DNA of 40,625 nt, from the NCBI GenBank assembly GCA_036505215.1, contig DASXTW010000147.1:1-40625 (forward strand). Reading direction: 5' to 3'. Positions 8,728 through 17,247 of this stretch are shown one piece after another. The notes under the pieces are model-generated. The model made no database searches. It saw only the letters and a program-made list of their open reading frames with translations, and was not told where the DNA came from. How positions within the stretch are numbered: position 1 is the first letter of the stretch; each line of letters opens with the position of its first letter. A program made the translations under genes and the position numbers. The DNA comes from DASXTW01 sp036505215. GTDB lineage: Bacteria > Actinomycetota > UBA4738.

Positions 8728-9168
8728 TCACCGTGCGGGGAAGGACACGGCGAAGTTGAACAGCTTCGCTCGTCCCCAGTAGACGATCCCCAGGAATATC
8801 CCTGGAGCGACCTCCCGTATCTCGTCCCGTATCTTTCGAGCAACGAAGGAAGTCTTGGAGTAGTCGAGGACGATGCACTCCTTCTGGTCCAGCCAGCTCG
8901 GTGCCTTGTACACCTTGGCCCGGATCAGCTTCCGACGGAGTGGAGACACCTCGTTCCTGAGCTCCCCTCGCTCCGGGTCGAATACCTTCCCCTGCCAGGC
9001 CAGCCGATGAACGATCTTCGAAATGAGCGTGGAGAGGAACCTGCCCCAGCGAACGAGAACGGTTCCCCTGCCCTCGCCCTTCGGGATGGCGCCCGCCTCA
9101 TGTTGACGGAACAGGTCATCGAGTTGCTTCCTCGACATGCCAAGCATCGCTTCGACGGTATCGGCCAT
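8728..9168 (-). CDS. Conserved-looking 146-residue protein of unknown function
   Basis: First gene of the minus operon. ATG 9168 is preceded by GGGAGG at good distance. The product is basic with no signal peptide: a helical N-terminus (MSRKQLDDLFRQHEAGAIP), GEGRGTVL, then WQGKVFDP, APSWLDQKECIVLDYSKTS and APGIFLGIVYWGRAKLFNF at the C-terminus. The last half reads like a compact beta-rich binding domain. I do not recognise a named family. Its position directly behind the operator-like repeat (9203-9219) and in front of the Dyp-linked membrane gene makes it an integral member of the heme-oxidase cluster. Confidence 0.8.
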   Translation of the reverse strand: MADTVEAMLGMSRKQLDDLFRQHEAGAIPKGEGRGTVLVRWGRFLSTLISKIVHRLAWQGKVFDPERGELRNEVSPLRRKLIRAKVYKAPSWLDQKECIVLDYSKTSFVARKIRDEIREVAPGIFLGIVYWGRAKLFNFAVSFPAR

Positions 9169-9200
9169 CGCAGAACCTCCCGGGGGGATCTTCCGGACAA

Positions 9201-9219
9201 GGCGTCACACTGGCGTCAC
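9201..9219 (-). promoter_or_regulatory. Direct repeat GTGACGCC-N3-GTGACGCC, candidate operator
   Basis: On the minus strand GTGACGCC occurs twice (9219-9212 and 9208-9201) with an 11-bp period. The repeat ends about 33 bp before ATG 9168, in the gap shared with the divergent SMP-30-like gene. The GTGACG hexamer and period match the sites at 1950-1968 and 17528-17555, which suggests co-regulation of both heme-oxidase operons. Confidence 0.5.
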
Positions 9220-9323
9220 GATACCGTGAACTGCCTCGTTGGCGCCCCTTGTGCCGTGCGCCCAAATCGGGCCAACGAGATATAGTCGGCCCTTCCATCA
9301 CGGGACGACCAGGAGGTTTCGCC

Positions 9324-10235
9324 ATGCGTCGCGCCATCCTATCTGTCATCGCCGTCGCAGCCCTGCTGCTGCCCGCTCATGCCGCAAGCGCCCGTCCACT
9401 GCCGGACCGCATACCCCTTCCCAATGGGTTCCTCCCTGAAGGCATCGCGATCACGAGCGGTGGGACCTTCTACACCGGGTCGCTGATCGACGGGTCGATC
9501 TATCGCGGCGACGTCCGGAGTGGTCTGGGAATCATCTTCATCCACCCTCCCTCCGGGCGAATCGCCGTCGGCATGAAGGTGCACAAGAAGCTGCTCTACG
9601 TGGCCGGTGGGGACACGGGCGATGCCTACGTCTACGACACTCGAACCGGGGTCGACGTCCGCGTGTACAGCTTCAGCCCCGGAGGGTTCATCAACGACGT
9701 CGTGGTGACGAAGGAGGCCGCTTGGTTCACGGACTCCTTCTTCCCGTTCCTCTACAAGGTCCCGATCACGCGCAACGGCATCCCGGGCGATCCTTCCTCA
9801 GTGGAGGCCATTCCCCTGACTGGTGACATCGTCTATCAAGACGGCTTCAACGTGAATGGGATCGACGCCACGCCCAACGGCAAGACACTGATCATCGTGC
9901 AGACGAACACGGGGAAGCTGTTCACGGTGCCCCGTTCCTCGGGCGTAACCTCCGAGATCGACCTCGGTTCGGAGGACGTAGTCAACGGAGATGGAATCCT
10001 GCTCGACGGCCGGGATCTGTTCGTGGTTCAGGGCTTCTCGAACCTCCTGGCCAGGGTTCGACTCGCACCCGATCTGTCCTCAGGTGAGGTGGTGAGTCGC
10101 ACCGGTGACGACGATTTCGACATCCCGACCACCGTGGCCGAGGCCGGGAGCACTCTCTATCTGGTGAACGCTCGTTTCACCACGCCGCCCACGCCGGACA
10201 CGGAATACTGGATCTCGCCGATCACGAAGCCGTAA
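9324..10235 (+). CDS. Secreted SMP-30/gluconolactonase-like beta-propeller protein
   Basis: ATG 9324 follows AGGAGG at ideal distance; the frame is open further upstream but without better signals. The product has 303 residues and begins with a Sec signal peptide (RRAILSVIAVAALLLPAHAASA, cleavage about residue 22-24). The mature part shows propeller-blade repeats typical of SMP-30/gluconolactonase-like proteins: LPNGFLPEGIAI, GSLIDGSIYRGDV, LYVAGGDTGDAYVYD, INDVVVTKEAAWFTDS, NVNGIDATPNGKTLIIV and VNGDGILLDGRDLFVV. The conserved Asn/Asp in the blades would bind a metal in lactonase members, but the substrate cannot be told. It is divergent from the minus heme operon and converges on the phosphoesterase gene. 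Confidence 0.85.
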   Translation: MRRAILSVIAVAALLLPAHAASARPLPDRIPLPNGFLPEGIAITSGGTFYTGSLIDGSIYRGDVRSGLGIIFIHPPSGRIAVGMKVHKKLLYVAGGDTGDAYVYDTRTGVDVRVYSFSPGGFINDVVVTKEAAWFTDSFFPFLYKVPITRNGIPGDPSSVEAIPLTGDIVYQDGFNVNGIDATPNGKTLIIVQTNTGKLFTVPRSSGVTSEIDLGSEDVVNGDGILLDGRDLFVVQGFSNLLARVRLAPDLSSGEVVSRTGDDDFDIPTTVAEAGSTLYLVNARFTTPPTPDTEYWISPITKP

Positions 10236-10285
10236 GAGCCCTTTAGACGGCCTCCTCCAGGCGTCCCGGTGAGCGGGGCGATTGC

Positions 10286-12505
10286 CTACGCCCCGGCCAG
10301 ATCCTCCGCGTGCTTGATGAGCTCCTCGCCCTCCTTGATCAGCTTCTTGGCCTGCTCCTCGTTGATCGGCTGGCCAGCGAAGGCCGCCGCCTCCAGCATG
10401 TCGCGCATCTGAGCCGCGAGCGCATCGCGGTCCACGGTCAGGTCGGCCAGCGCGTCCTCGAGCTGCTCGTACGTGGCATCGTCACCCTTCAGCGCCTTCG
10501 TGGACACCTCGATCCCGGCCATGCCCACGCGCCCGAAAGATGCCATCACCTGCTTGTACACGGCGCCCAACCGGCGCAGCGTTTCAGCGTGAGCCCGCAG
10601 GCTCTGCGGCAGGGCCTTGGCCGTGAGGAACTCGATGAGGACGCGGCCGTCGTGGACGTAGTCATCCTGTAGTCCCGTCAGGGTGAGGATGGTGGGCCGA
10701 AGGTCGGTGTGGTCCATCCAGACCGAGCCGTTGTCCAGGTGGCGCACGCCCGGGCCGACGAACCCGACCCACGTGGTGGCGATCTCCGGCGCGATCCCGC
10801 CATGGTTCCAGGCGAAGGCAGGCTGGACCTGGACGCAGGGCGAGTTGCAGTTCGGCGCCCCGCCGAACCCGAAGTAATCGGGGTCCAGGAAGGACACGAA
10901 GGTCGGCGTACGCAAGGGATCGCCCGTCACCATGTGGAGCAGCCCCATCCCGATCCGGTCGATCAACTTCTCGCTGACCGGCTCGGGCTCCCCTGTGTAG
11001 GGATTGGCTGCGGTGAGTGCCGCGACGTCCCTCTCGAAGGCCCGGGTGACGGGGGCATCACGTTCCGGATTCCCGATGAGATAGAAGGCGGGGGCCATGT
11101 CCGAGTGGAGATCGAAGGGCGTGGTGTTGGACCGCTCCGTGGCGAGGAGCCCCCGGAGGTTCACGTTGATCTCGCCGATGTCATTCGATGGGCAGTCGTG
11201 GTCGCAGATGACGTGGGCCCACTCGCATGGCGTGTTCACGCCGTCGCAGCCCGGGTTGGCCGGGGTCCCGCCGGCGAAGTGGTCCCCCTCCTCCTCGGTG
11301 AACACAAAGAGCGTGTTGGCCGGGGTGATCCCGTCACTCTCGAGGCGGTCGAAGAACTTGGCGAAGGCCCGGTCATAGTCGGCGAGCTGCTCCACATAGC
11401 CGATCTCGCCGGGACCCTGGGCGATGTGGCCGTAGCTGTCTTTGTCCGGGTCCGGCGGATGCAGGTCGTGGGCGTCGGAGATGTAGGCAAACGTGACGGG
11501 GATGCCGTGCTCCTGCATCGCCGCCACGAAGGCGAGCGACCTCGTCGCGGACATGCCGTCGAAGCCGGGGAATCCTTCGTTGCCGACGGGATCGGTGATC
11601 ACGTTCCCGTCGAGGTCCGTGAGCGGCCCTTCCGGGCTGATGATGGGGTTGACGTACTTGGTGCCGTACAGCGCCTCGAACCCGTCGTAGCCGCCGGGCT
11701 CGTCCGGAAGAATGTCGGGCACAGCGCGATTCGACGCTGCACACGCCGCAGACCCATGGGCGCAGTGAACCGTTATCCCGACGAAGTCGGCCATCGCCTT
11801 GAACGGGTCGTCCTTGGCTTCCTGGGCCTCGGGCGAGTCGGGCCCGAACACCTTGGGCACGTCGGGGCCGATGTTCTCCAGCACCGTGTTGGCGGCGCCG
11901 ACCGCCCCGAAGTCGCAACCGGCCCGGGTGAACGGCACCCACGGACCGGGCGCGTTCTTCCCTTCCTTCGTGACCATGTTGTACGAGGTATCCGGTGGCG
12001 AGGGGTTGGCCGGGTCGAAGATGCCATCGGTCCAGTAGGCGAAGGAGACGCCAAGACCCGTCGTTCCGTCTGGCTTGTAGTACCGGAAGCTGTTGCTGAC
12101 TGCCTGGCCGTGCCGGTCCGGGTACACGCCCGTCAGCGAGCTGAGGATTCCCCCGGCCGTGTGAGAGATGAGTATCGTGTGGTCGTTCGAGGAGACCGTC
12201 CCATTCTCCCGAAGGAAGTTCAGGAGGTGGGGCATCTGCTCCAGGTCGGACGGGACGCTCCCCAGGTCACGCAACAGGTGGGTGTTGTCGAATTGCACGT
12301 AGATGACGTGTTGGAGCGGCCCGTTTCCGCCCGCGCAGCCGATCTGGCCCAGGCCTCCCGTGCCTGAGACTGGTAGCGCGGTCGGTGCGGAGCCCTGCGA
12401 TCGCTGCGCGTGAGAGGAGGCCGAAGCTTGCGCGGCCACGTTGCTCACGGCCAGCGCGCAGACGAGCGTCATTCCGCCGAGTGCGGCTACGAGTCTTGAC
12501 CTCAT
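10286..12505 (-). CDS. Secreted alkaline-phosphatase-superfamily phosphoesterase
   Basis: ATG 12505 follows a GGAGGGAAGGGGG ribosome site and starts a clear signal peptide (MRSRLVAALGGMTLVCALAV ... AQASA); the frame extends to 12613 without a better start. The protein of 739 residues has an alkaline-phosphatase-like fold: VIYVQFDNTH (first metal Asp), the nucleophile region ILISHTAGGILSSLTGVYP, the YISDAHDLHP metal site and LFVFTEEEGDHFAGG with Glu/Asp-His ligands late in the domain, then WNHGGIAPEIATTWVG and DLRPTILTLTGL. A helical C-terminal tail of about 130 residues (DALAAQMRDMLEA, AKKLIKEGEELIKHAEDLAGA) may be a coiled coil. Substrate could be a phosphodiester, phospholipid or nucleotide. 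It is transcribed away from the patatin gene. Confidence 0.83.
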   Translation of the reverse strand: MRSRLVAALGGMTLVCALAVSNVAAQASASSHAQRSQGSAPTALPVSGTGGLGQIGCAGGNGPLQHVIYVQFDNTHLLRDLGSVPSDLEQMPHLLNFLRENGTVSSNDHTILISHTAGGILSSLTGVYPDRHGQAVSNSFRYYKPDGTTGLGVSFAYWTDGIFDPANPSPPDTSYNMVTKEGKNAPGPWVPFTRAGCDFGAVGAANTVLENIGPDVPKVFGPDSPEAQEAKDDPFKAMADFVGITVHCAHGSAACAASNRAVPDILPDEPGGYDGFEALYGTKYVNPIISPEGPLTDLDGNVITDPVGNEGFPGFDGMSATRSLAFVAAMQEHGIPVTFAYISDAHDLHPPDPDKDSYGHIAQGPGEIGYVEQLADYDRAFAKFFDRLESDGITPANTLFVFTEEEGDHFAGGTPANPGCDGVNTPCEWAHVICDHDCPSNDIGEINVNLRGLLATERSNTTPFDLHSDMAPAFYLIGNPERDAPVTRAFERDVAALTAANPYTGEPEPVSEKLIDRIGMGLLHMVTGDPLRTPTFVSFLDPDYFGFGGAPNCNSPCVQVQPAFAWNHGGIAPEIATTWVGFVGPGVRHLDNGSVWMDHTDLRPTILTLTGLQDDYVHDGRVLIEFLTAKALPQSLRAHAETLRRLGAVYKQVMASFGRVGMAGIEVSTKALKGDDATYEQLEDALADLTVDRDALAAQMRDMLEAAAFAGQPINEEQAKKLIKEGEELIKHAEDLAGA

Positions 12506-12674
12506 CTCGCCCCCTTCCCTCCTGCATGGCCACGACAGGGTCATCCTCTCGACCCGGATCATCGGGCCGATTAGAGGCACGAGCGGCGTTCGGCTGCAAA
12601 CAGGGAGCCCCACGGAGCCCTTTGCGTAGCAGATGTAGAGTTCGAGACGAGCGCGAGGAGGAGGGGGGCGCCAG
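12506..12674. other. Divergent intergenic region between phosphoesterase and patatin genes
   Basis: This 169-bp gap must hold both promoters. GAGGAGGAGGGG before GTG 12675 is the patatin ribosome site. I see no clear -10/-35 pair and no copy of the GTGACG repeat. Confidence 0.4.
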
Positions 12675-14036
12675 GTGAAGGGTATCGGCGTGGCGCTGTC
12701 GGGGGGTGGTCATCGGGCCAGTCTGTTCGGACTCGGCGTTCTCCTCTATCTGGCTGATGCCGGGAAGCTCCCGGAGGTGACGTCCATCGCGTCGGTTTCC
12801 GGCGGTTCCCTCACCAACGGCTACGTTGCCCAGACGCTCGACGTGAACCAGGCAGCGGATGGCGGGGAGTTCGAACAGGCGATGAAGCCCTTCGCCCGCC
12901 AGCTCGCTCAGAACGGGAGCCTTTTCGCTTCCCGCTTCACCTGGGGCTACCTCGCCTTCCTCGCCCTTACGGGGCTCGTGGCTCTGGTGGGGCCCTGGTT
13001 CATCCCGGGCGCCGGCATCATCCAGTTCTTGATCTTCCTGGCTGTGGTGCTCCTCTGGGCAGGACTGGTCGCCGGGCGGCGAAGCTGGATTGCCGCTCGG
13101 GCCTTTCGAGAGACATTGTTCTCTCCGAGAGGCCACCCGACTCTTCTCCGTGACATCGAGGGAGTGACCGACCACATCTTCTGTACTACCGATCTACAGT
13201 CCGCCGAGAACGTGTACTTCTCACGGTCATTCGTGTACGGCTACCGGTTCGGGGTGGGCGTCCCAGGTGACCTTCCCCTGCACGACGCGGTCCAGGCTTC
13301 GGCCTGCCTCCCCGGGGCCTTCCCGGCCAGGTGGTTCCGCACGGACCGGCACACCTTCAAATCGCGGACACCGCCTGATGAGGCATCATCCCCGGACGGC
13401 AGAGGATCGGAGGCGCCGTCTCGCATGGTCCTCACCGACGGAGGTGTGTACGACAACATGGCCGATGAATGGGCGTTGAACTTCGTGGGCCGGGCGAGGA
13501 GCTGGCCGGCTCTCACCGACGGGCACTACCAGCCCCAGGAACTGATCGTGGTGAACGCCTCCGCCGGGCTGGGTTGGGTGCCGCTCAAGCGCTCCCTCAT
13601 ACCGGGGATCGGGGAGCTGCTCACCCTGCTCAAGGTCAAGGACGTGCTGTACGACCAGACGACGGCGACGCGCCGACGAATGATGGACATTCTGGCCAGG
13701 TGGGCTGCCCGGACCGGCGAAGGCATGCGGGTGGCGTTGGTATCGATCGGCCGGAGCCCCTTCTTCCTGTCGAAGGCCTTCGCCCGACATGACGACGCTG
13801 CGGGCGCCCGGGCCCGCGCAGTGTTGGCAGCACTAGGGGACACCGAGATGCAATGGGAGGAGGATGCCCGGCGGAACGCGCAAGAGAAGACGTCACTCTC
13901 GAAGTTGGGGACGGACACGGCGGCTCGTCTCCTCCATCATGCCTATGTGCTGGCGATGGCGAACCTTCACGTCACCTTGGACTACCGGCTCCTGAAAGTC
14001 CCCGACCGAGAGCGGTTCCTGCGCCTGGTCGCCTGA
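12675..14036 (+). CDS. Patatin-like phospholipase with membrane hairpin
   Basis: GTG 12675 follows GAGGAGGAGGGG. The 453-residue protein opens directly with the patatin oxyanion motif (GVALSGGGHRASLFGLGVL, residues 5-23). The nucleophile is Ser42 in IASVSGGSLTNG, a variant of GxSxG in which the first Gly is Ser (S40-V-S42-G-G). The catalytic Asp is D255 in LTDGGVYDNM. Inserted between them (about residues 95-142) is a hydrophobic hairpin (YLAFLALTGLVALVG and IIQFLIFLAVVLLWAGLV) that should anchor it in the membrane. There is no signal peptide, so the active site probably faces the cytoplasm and could attack the cell's own membrane lipids. It is followed after 86 bp by a subtilisin gene and then an MBL-fold gene on the same strand. 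Confidence 0.88.
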   Translation: MKGIGVALSGGGHRASLFGLGVLLYLADAGKLPEVTSIASVSGGSLTNGYVAQTLDVNQAADGGEFEQAMKPFARQLAQNGSLFASRFTWGYLAFLALTGLVALVGPWFIPGAGIIQFLIFLAVVLLWAGLVAGRRSWIAARAFRETLFSPRGHPTLLRDIEGVTDHIFCTTDLQSAENVYFSRSFVYGYRFGVGVPGDLPLHDAVQASACLPGAFPARWFRTDRHTFKSRTPPDEASSPDGRGSEAPSRMVLTDGGVYDNMADEWALNFVGRARSWPALTDGHYQPQELIVVNASAGLGWVPLKRSLIPGIGELLTLLKVKDVLYDQTTATRRRMMDILARWAARTGEGMRVALVSIGRSPFFLSKAFARHDDAAGARARAVLAALGDTEMQWEEDARRNAQEKTSLSKLGTDTAARLLHHAYVLAMANLHVTLDYRLLKVPDRERFLRLVA

Positions 14037-14122
14037 GGGGGCGCAGCAGCGCGCCGGTGGATGGACAGGTGAGAGCCGCGGCCCACCCCGAGCGGACAGG
14101 CATCTGAGGAAGAGAGCGAATC

Positions 14123-16099
14123 ATGGCGCAAGGAGACTCCCAGACCAGGCAGAAGCTCGATCGGATGGCTCTGGAGGAGATCATCTTCCGGCGGGCGCCC
14201 ATGCGCCGATACACCCAGGACTCTCCGGTCCTGCCGGACGTGTGGTTCGCCTACGGAGCAAACCCTGGCGAACAGATCGACCTGCTCCTGACGCCTCACC
14301 GGACCAGCTCGCCCGGCGAGGTCTTCAAGTTCGTTCGAGAACGGCTGGAAAGCGAAAGAGAGACCGAGTACTGGGAAGCGCGGCACGGGGAGGAGGGCCT
14401 CGCTGCCGATCTCGCCTACAGCCAGTCGGCGGTAGCGGGACGGTTCTACTTCGACGAGCTGGTGCGGGTGCTCCTCCCCCTCGCGGTGTGGGAGCGTTCG
14501 TCCAGCGGTTCGTCCGAGCTGAGGGCCGGAGGCAAGAGGAAGCGTCCTCCAACTCCCAGGCCATTGGGCACGCAGTGGATCGGCCTCCAAAGGCTCGGTC
14601 CGAAAGGTCGTACGGAGCTGGCGGAGGACCTCATCGCCCTGGAGGGAGGGCACGCGCTCCACGTCGCACCTGAGCTGGTCTGGATGGTCAGGATCGTCGG
14701 CACGTTGCAGGCGGCGCATGACGGCACCCTCGTCGAGCCTCCATCTCCTGAAGAGGAAGCTGGCCTCAGGCAGCAGCAAGCGAGGGCAATCGTCGACGCT
14801 GTGGTCGGCCTCCTCAAGGGCGCCCCGGCGGCGAAGGTCCCCGGGCGGGTCATCTTCAGCATCAGCCGTAACCGTGAAGCCTCCGTTGCCGTGTGGCGGT
14901 CGGTCGAGGCGGTCAAGGCCGACGCGGCCACGCGCTTGTTCAACCTGAGCTGTACCGATCTCAAGTGGGCGATCCTCGACAGCGGGATCGACGCGACCCA
15001 CCAGGCCCTCCGATTGCGTGACCACAACGAGAAGAAGTACGGAGCTGCTTTCCAGAAGGACGGGACGACGTGGCAAAACCGGACACGAGTGGTCGCGACG
15101 TACGATTTCACCCGGATCCGGGAGCTGCTGGATCCGGACCGCTTGGCGCAGGGAACGTATGGCCCTGCTCTGGCTGCCCGATTGCAGGAGAGCGAGGACC
15201 GGGACGTGCAGGATCTGGTCCTTCACCTACAGAGCGGACGCTATGTGGATTGGGACTTGTTCGCCCCGCTCCTAGAGGTCCCCCACGACGACCGGTACAC
15301 ACCGCCCGAGCACGACCACGGGACCCATGTGGCGGGCATCCTCGCCGGTGACTGGCTGGCCAAGGAAAGCAACGGGGTGATCGACCACGATCTGATCGGT
15401 GTGTGTCGCGACATCCAGCTTTACGACATCCGAGTACTGGACAAGGACGGAAGGGGCGACGAGTTCTCGATCATCGCCGGCCTGCAGTTCGTGCGACACT
15501 TGAACGCCCACAAAGACGAGGTGGTGGTCCACGGGGTGAACCTGAGCCTGTCGATCCCTCACGATGTCGCGAACTACGCGTGTGGGCGAACACCGGTGTG
15601 CGATGAATGCGACCGCCTCGTCGCCGCCGGTGTCGTGATGGTGGTAGCCGCAGGGAACGAAGGCTACATCGAGTACCTCACGTCCGCAGGCCCGACCGAG
15701 GGCTACCGGAACATCAGTATCACGGATCCCGGCAACGCCGAATCGGTCATAACGGTAGGGGCCACCCACCGGTACCGGCCCTTTACTTACGGGGTGAGCT
15801 ACTTCTCCAGTCGGGGGCCGACCGGGGACGGCCGGATGAAGCCCGACCTGGTGGCTCCCGGAGAGAAGATCTGGTCGGCTGTGCCCAAGGACAACGTCCG
15901 AGCCCTGGACGGGACCAGCATGGCCGCCCCTCACGTGAGCGGCTGCGCGGCGCTGCTCATGGCGCGCCATCGAGAACTGGTCGGCCAACCAGCCCGAGTC
16001 AAGCAGATTCTCTCCGAAACCTGCACCGACCTCGGGCGCGAGCGGTACTTCCAGGGCAACGGGATGGTCGACGTCCTGCGTGCGATCCAGTCCGTCTGA
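14123..16099 (+). CDS. Subtilisin-family (S8) serine protease with N-terminal extension, no signal peptide
   Basis: ATG 14123 follows GAGGAAGAGAGCG. The protein has 658 residues. The S8 triad is complete: Asp286 in AILDSGIDATH, His399 in DHGTHVAGIL and Ser599 in DGTSMAAPHVSG, with oxyanion Asn512 in VVAAGNEG. The first 275 residues are a separate domain I do not recognise (VWFAYGANPGEQIDLLL, a Lys/Arg-rich RAGGKRKRPP stretch, EEEAGLRQQQARAIVDAV). The Asp-His interval of 113 residues is longer than usual and holds an insertion (RTRVVATYDFTRIRELLDPDR). Without a signal peptide the enzyme is expected inside the cell, where the N-terminal domain may act as a sensor or propeptide (inference). It ends 14 bp before the MBL-fold gene, which implies one operon. 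Confidence 0.92.
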   Translation: MAQGDSQTRQKLDRMALEEIIFRRAPMRRYTQDSPVLPDVWFAYGANPGEQIDLLLTPHRTSSPGEVFKFVRERLESERETEYWEARHGEEGLAADLAYSQSAVAGRFYFDELVRVLLPLAVWERSSSGSSELRAGGKRKRPPTPRPLGTQWIGLQRLGPKGRTELAEDLIALEGGHALHVAPELVWMVRIVGTLQAAHDGTLVEPPSPEEEAGLRQQQARAIVDAVVGLLKGAPAAKVPGRVIFSISRNREASVAVWRSVEAVKADAATRLFNLSCTDLKWAILDSGIDATHQALRLRDHNEKKYGAAFQKDGTTWQNRTRVVATYDFTRIRELLDPDRLAQGTYGPALAARLQESEDRDVQDLVLHLQSGRYVDWDLFAPLLEVPHDDRYTPPEHDHGTHVAGILAGDWLAKESNGVIDHDLIGVCRDIQLYDIRVLDKDGRGDEFSIIAGLQFVRHLNAHKDEVVVHGVNLSLSIPHDVANYACGRTPVCDECDRLVAAGVVMVVAAGNEGYIEYLTSAGPTEGYRNISITDPGNAESVITVGATHRYRPFTYGVSYFSSRGPTGDGRMKPDLVAPGEKIWSAVPKDNVRALDGTSMAAPHVSGCAALLMARHRELVGQPARVKQILSETCTDLGRERYFQGNGMVDVLRAIQSV

Positions 16100-16113
16100 G
16101 AGGGGGTCGTCTT

Positions 16114-17247
16114 ATGTTCGCCCTCGAAGCGCTCAACGCCCGCCACGGTGATGCGCTCCTGCTGTACTTCGGGTCCGACGCTGACCCCGGGCTGATCCTG
16201 TGTGACGCCGGCCCATCCGGCACGTATGGGCGAATCCTCCGGCCCAGGCTCGAGGAGCTCAAGGGTGAACGAAGCCCAGACGACGCCCTGCCGATCGACC
16301 TGTTGATGGTGAGTCATCTCGACGACGACCACGTCCACGGCGTTGTGGACCTCTTGGAGGACCTCGTTGAGAAGAAGGACAACCAAGAGGCACTTCCTTG
16401 GGCCGTCCGGAAACTCTGGATCAATCAGTTCGACGACATCGTCGGAAATTCGGACGACGAGCTCCGGCAGGCCCTGGGGGCGGCATTGGGGGCAGACCGC
16501 ACTGTCAAGGGAGGTCTCCCTGCCGAGCCCGATGCCCTTGCTGTGGCAGCAAACGTGCCTCAGGGGCAGTCGGTGCGTGACGATGCGAGGAGGCTGTTCA
16601 TCGACCTGAACGGCTCGCCCTTCAGCGGTCTCGTTTCCGCCGGGGCGGGCTCCGTAGACGTCGACCTCGGACGAGGGCTCGTCCTTACCGTGGTGGCCCC
16701 GAACCGAAGGCAGCTCGAAGACCTCCAGCGGCAATGGGACAAGGTAATCCGCAAGAAGGCGAAGAAGCCGGAAGAGGCTCTGGCCGAGGCGGCCGAGTAC
16801 CTGGACAAGTCCGTCTACAACCTCTCGAGCATCGTGGTGCTAGCGCGAGCCACTGACCGGACGATGCTTCTCACCGGTGATGCTCGTGGGGACCATATCC
16901 TCACGTCGCTGGAGTCCGCCGGGCTCCTGGAAGACGGGAAGCTCCACGTGGATCTGTTCAAGCTGCCACATCATGGAAGTGTCCGAAACGTGGAGCCGGA
17001 ATTCTTCGAGGCCATCACGGCCGATCACTACGTCATATCGGCCAACGGCCGTGACGGGAACCCCGAGGCCGAGACGCTTCGCATGCTCTCTGCAGCCCGA
17101 ACAGACGACCAGTTCACCATCTACGTCACCAACACCATCCCTCACGTGGAGGCCTTCTTCGACAAGGAGCGAGCGGAGGGCAGGCGGTATGAGGTCATCA
17201 TCCGCCCCGAAGAGAGCTCTTCGATACGTATCAATCTGGCTGCGTAA
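16114..17247 (+). CDS. ComEC/Rec2-like metallo-beta-lactamase-fold hydrolase
   Basis: ATG 16114 follows AGAGGGGG. The protein of 377 residues has the soluble MBL domain found at the end of ComEC/Rec2. FALEALNARHGDALLLYFG opens the fold, the metal site reads MVSHLDDDHVHGV (His68-x-Asp-Asp-Asp-His73), then MLLTGDARGDHI and KLPHHGSVRNV supply the remaining ligands. There are no membrane segments and no signal peptide, so this is a free cytoplasmic hydrolase. A central charged helix region (QRQWDKVIRKKAKKPEEALAE) is inserted. MBL-fold proteins of this class are often nucleases or phosphodiesterases; the substrate is not predictable. It is the third gene of the patatin - subtilisin - MBL run. Confidence 0.88.
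   Translation: MFALEALNARHGDALLLYFGSDADPGLILCDAGPSGTYGRILRPRLEELKGERSPDDALPIDLLMVSHLDDDHVHGVVDLLEDLVEKKDNQEALPWAVRKLWINQFDDIVGNSDDELRQALGAALGADRTVKGGLPAEPDALAVAANVPQGQSVRDDARRLFIDLNGSPFSGLVSAGAGSVDVDLGRGLVLTVVAPNRRQLEDLQRQWDKVIRKKAKKPEEALAEAAEYLDKSVYNLSSIVVLARATDRTMLLTGDARGDHILTSLESAGLLEDGKLHVDLFKLPHHGSVRNVEPEFFEAITADHYVISANGRDGNPEAETLRMLSAARTDDQFTIYVTNTIPHVEAFFDKERAEGRRYEVIIRPEESSSIRINLAA

Noticed and set aside
10709..12367. Long plus-strand open frame (552 codons) opposite the phosphoesterase gene
   Set aside because: Antisense to a gene with clear signal peptide, motifs and ribosome site; its translation is Val/Gly/Arg-rich without any domain, as expected from a GC-rich mirror frame.
13982..15226. 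Long minus-strand open frame (414 codons) opposite the subtilisin gene
   Set aside because: Mirror frame of a clear S8 protease; no ribosome site or recognisable motif.
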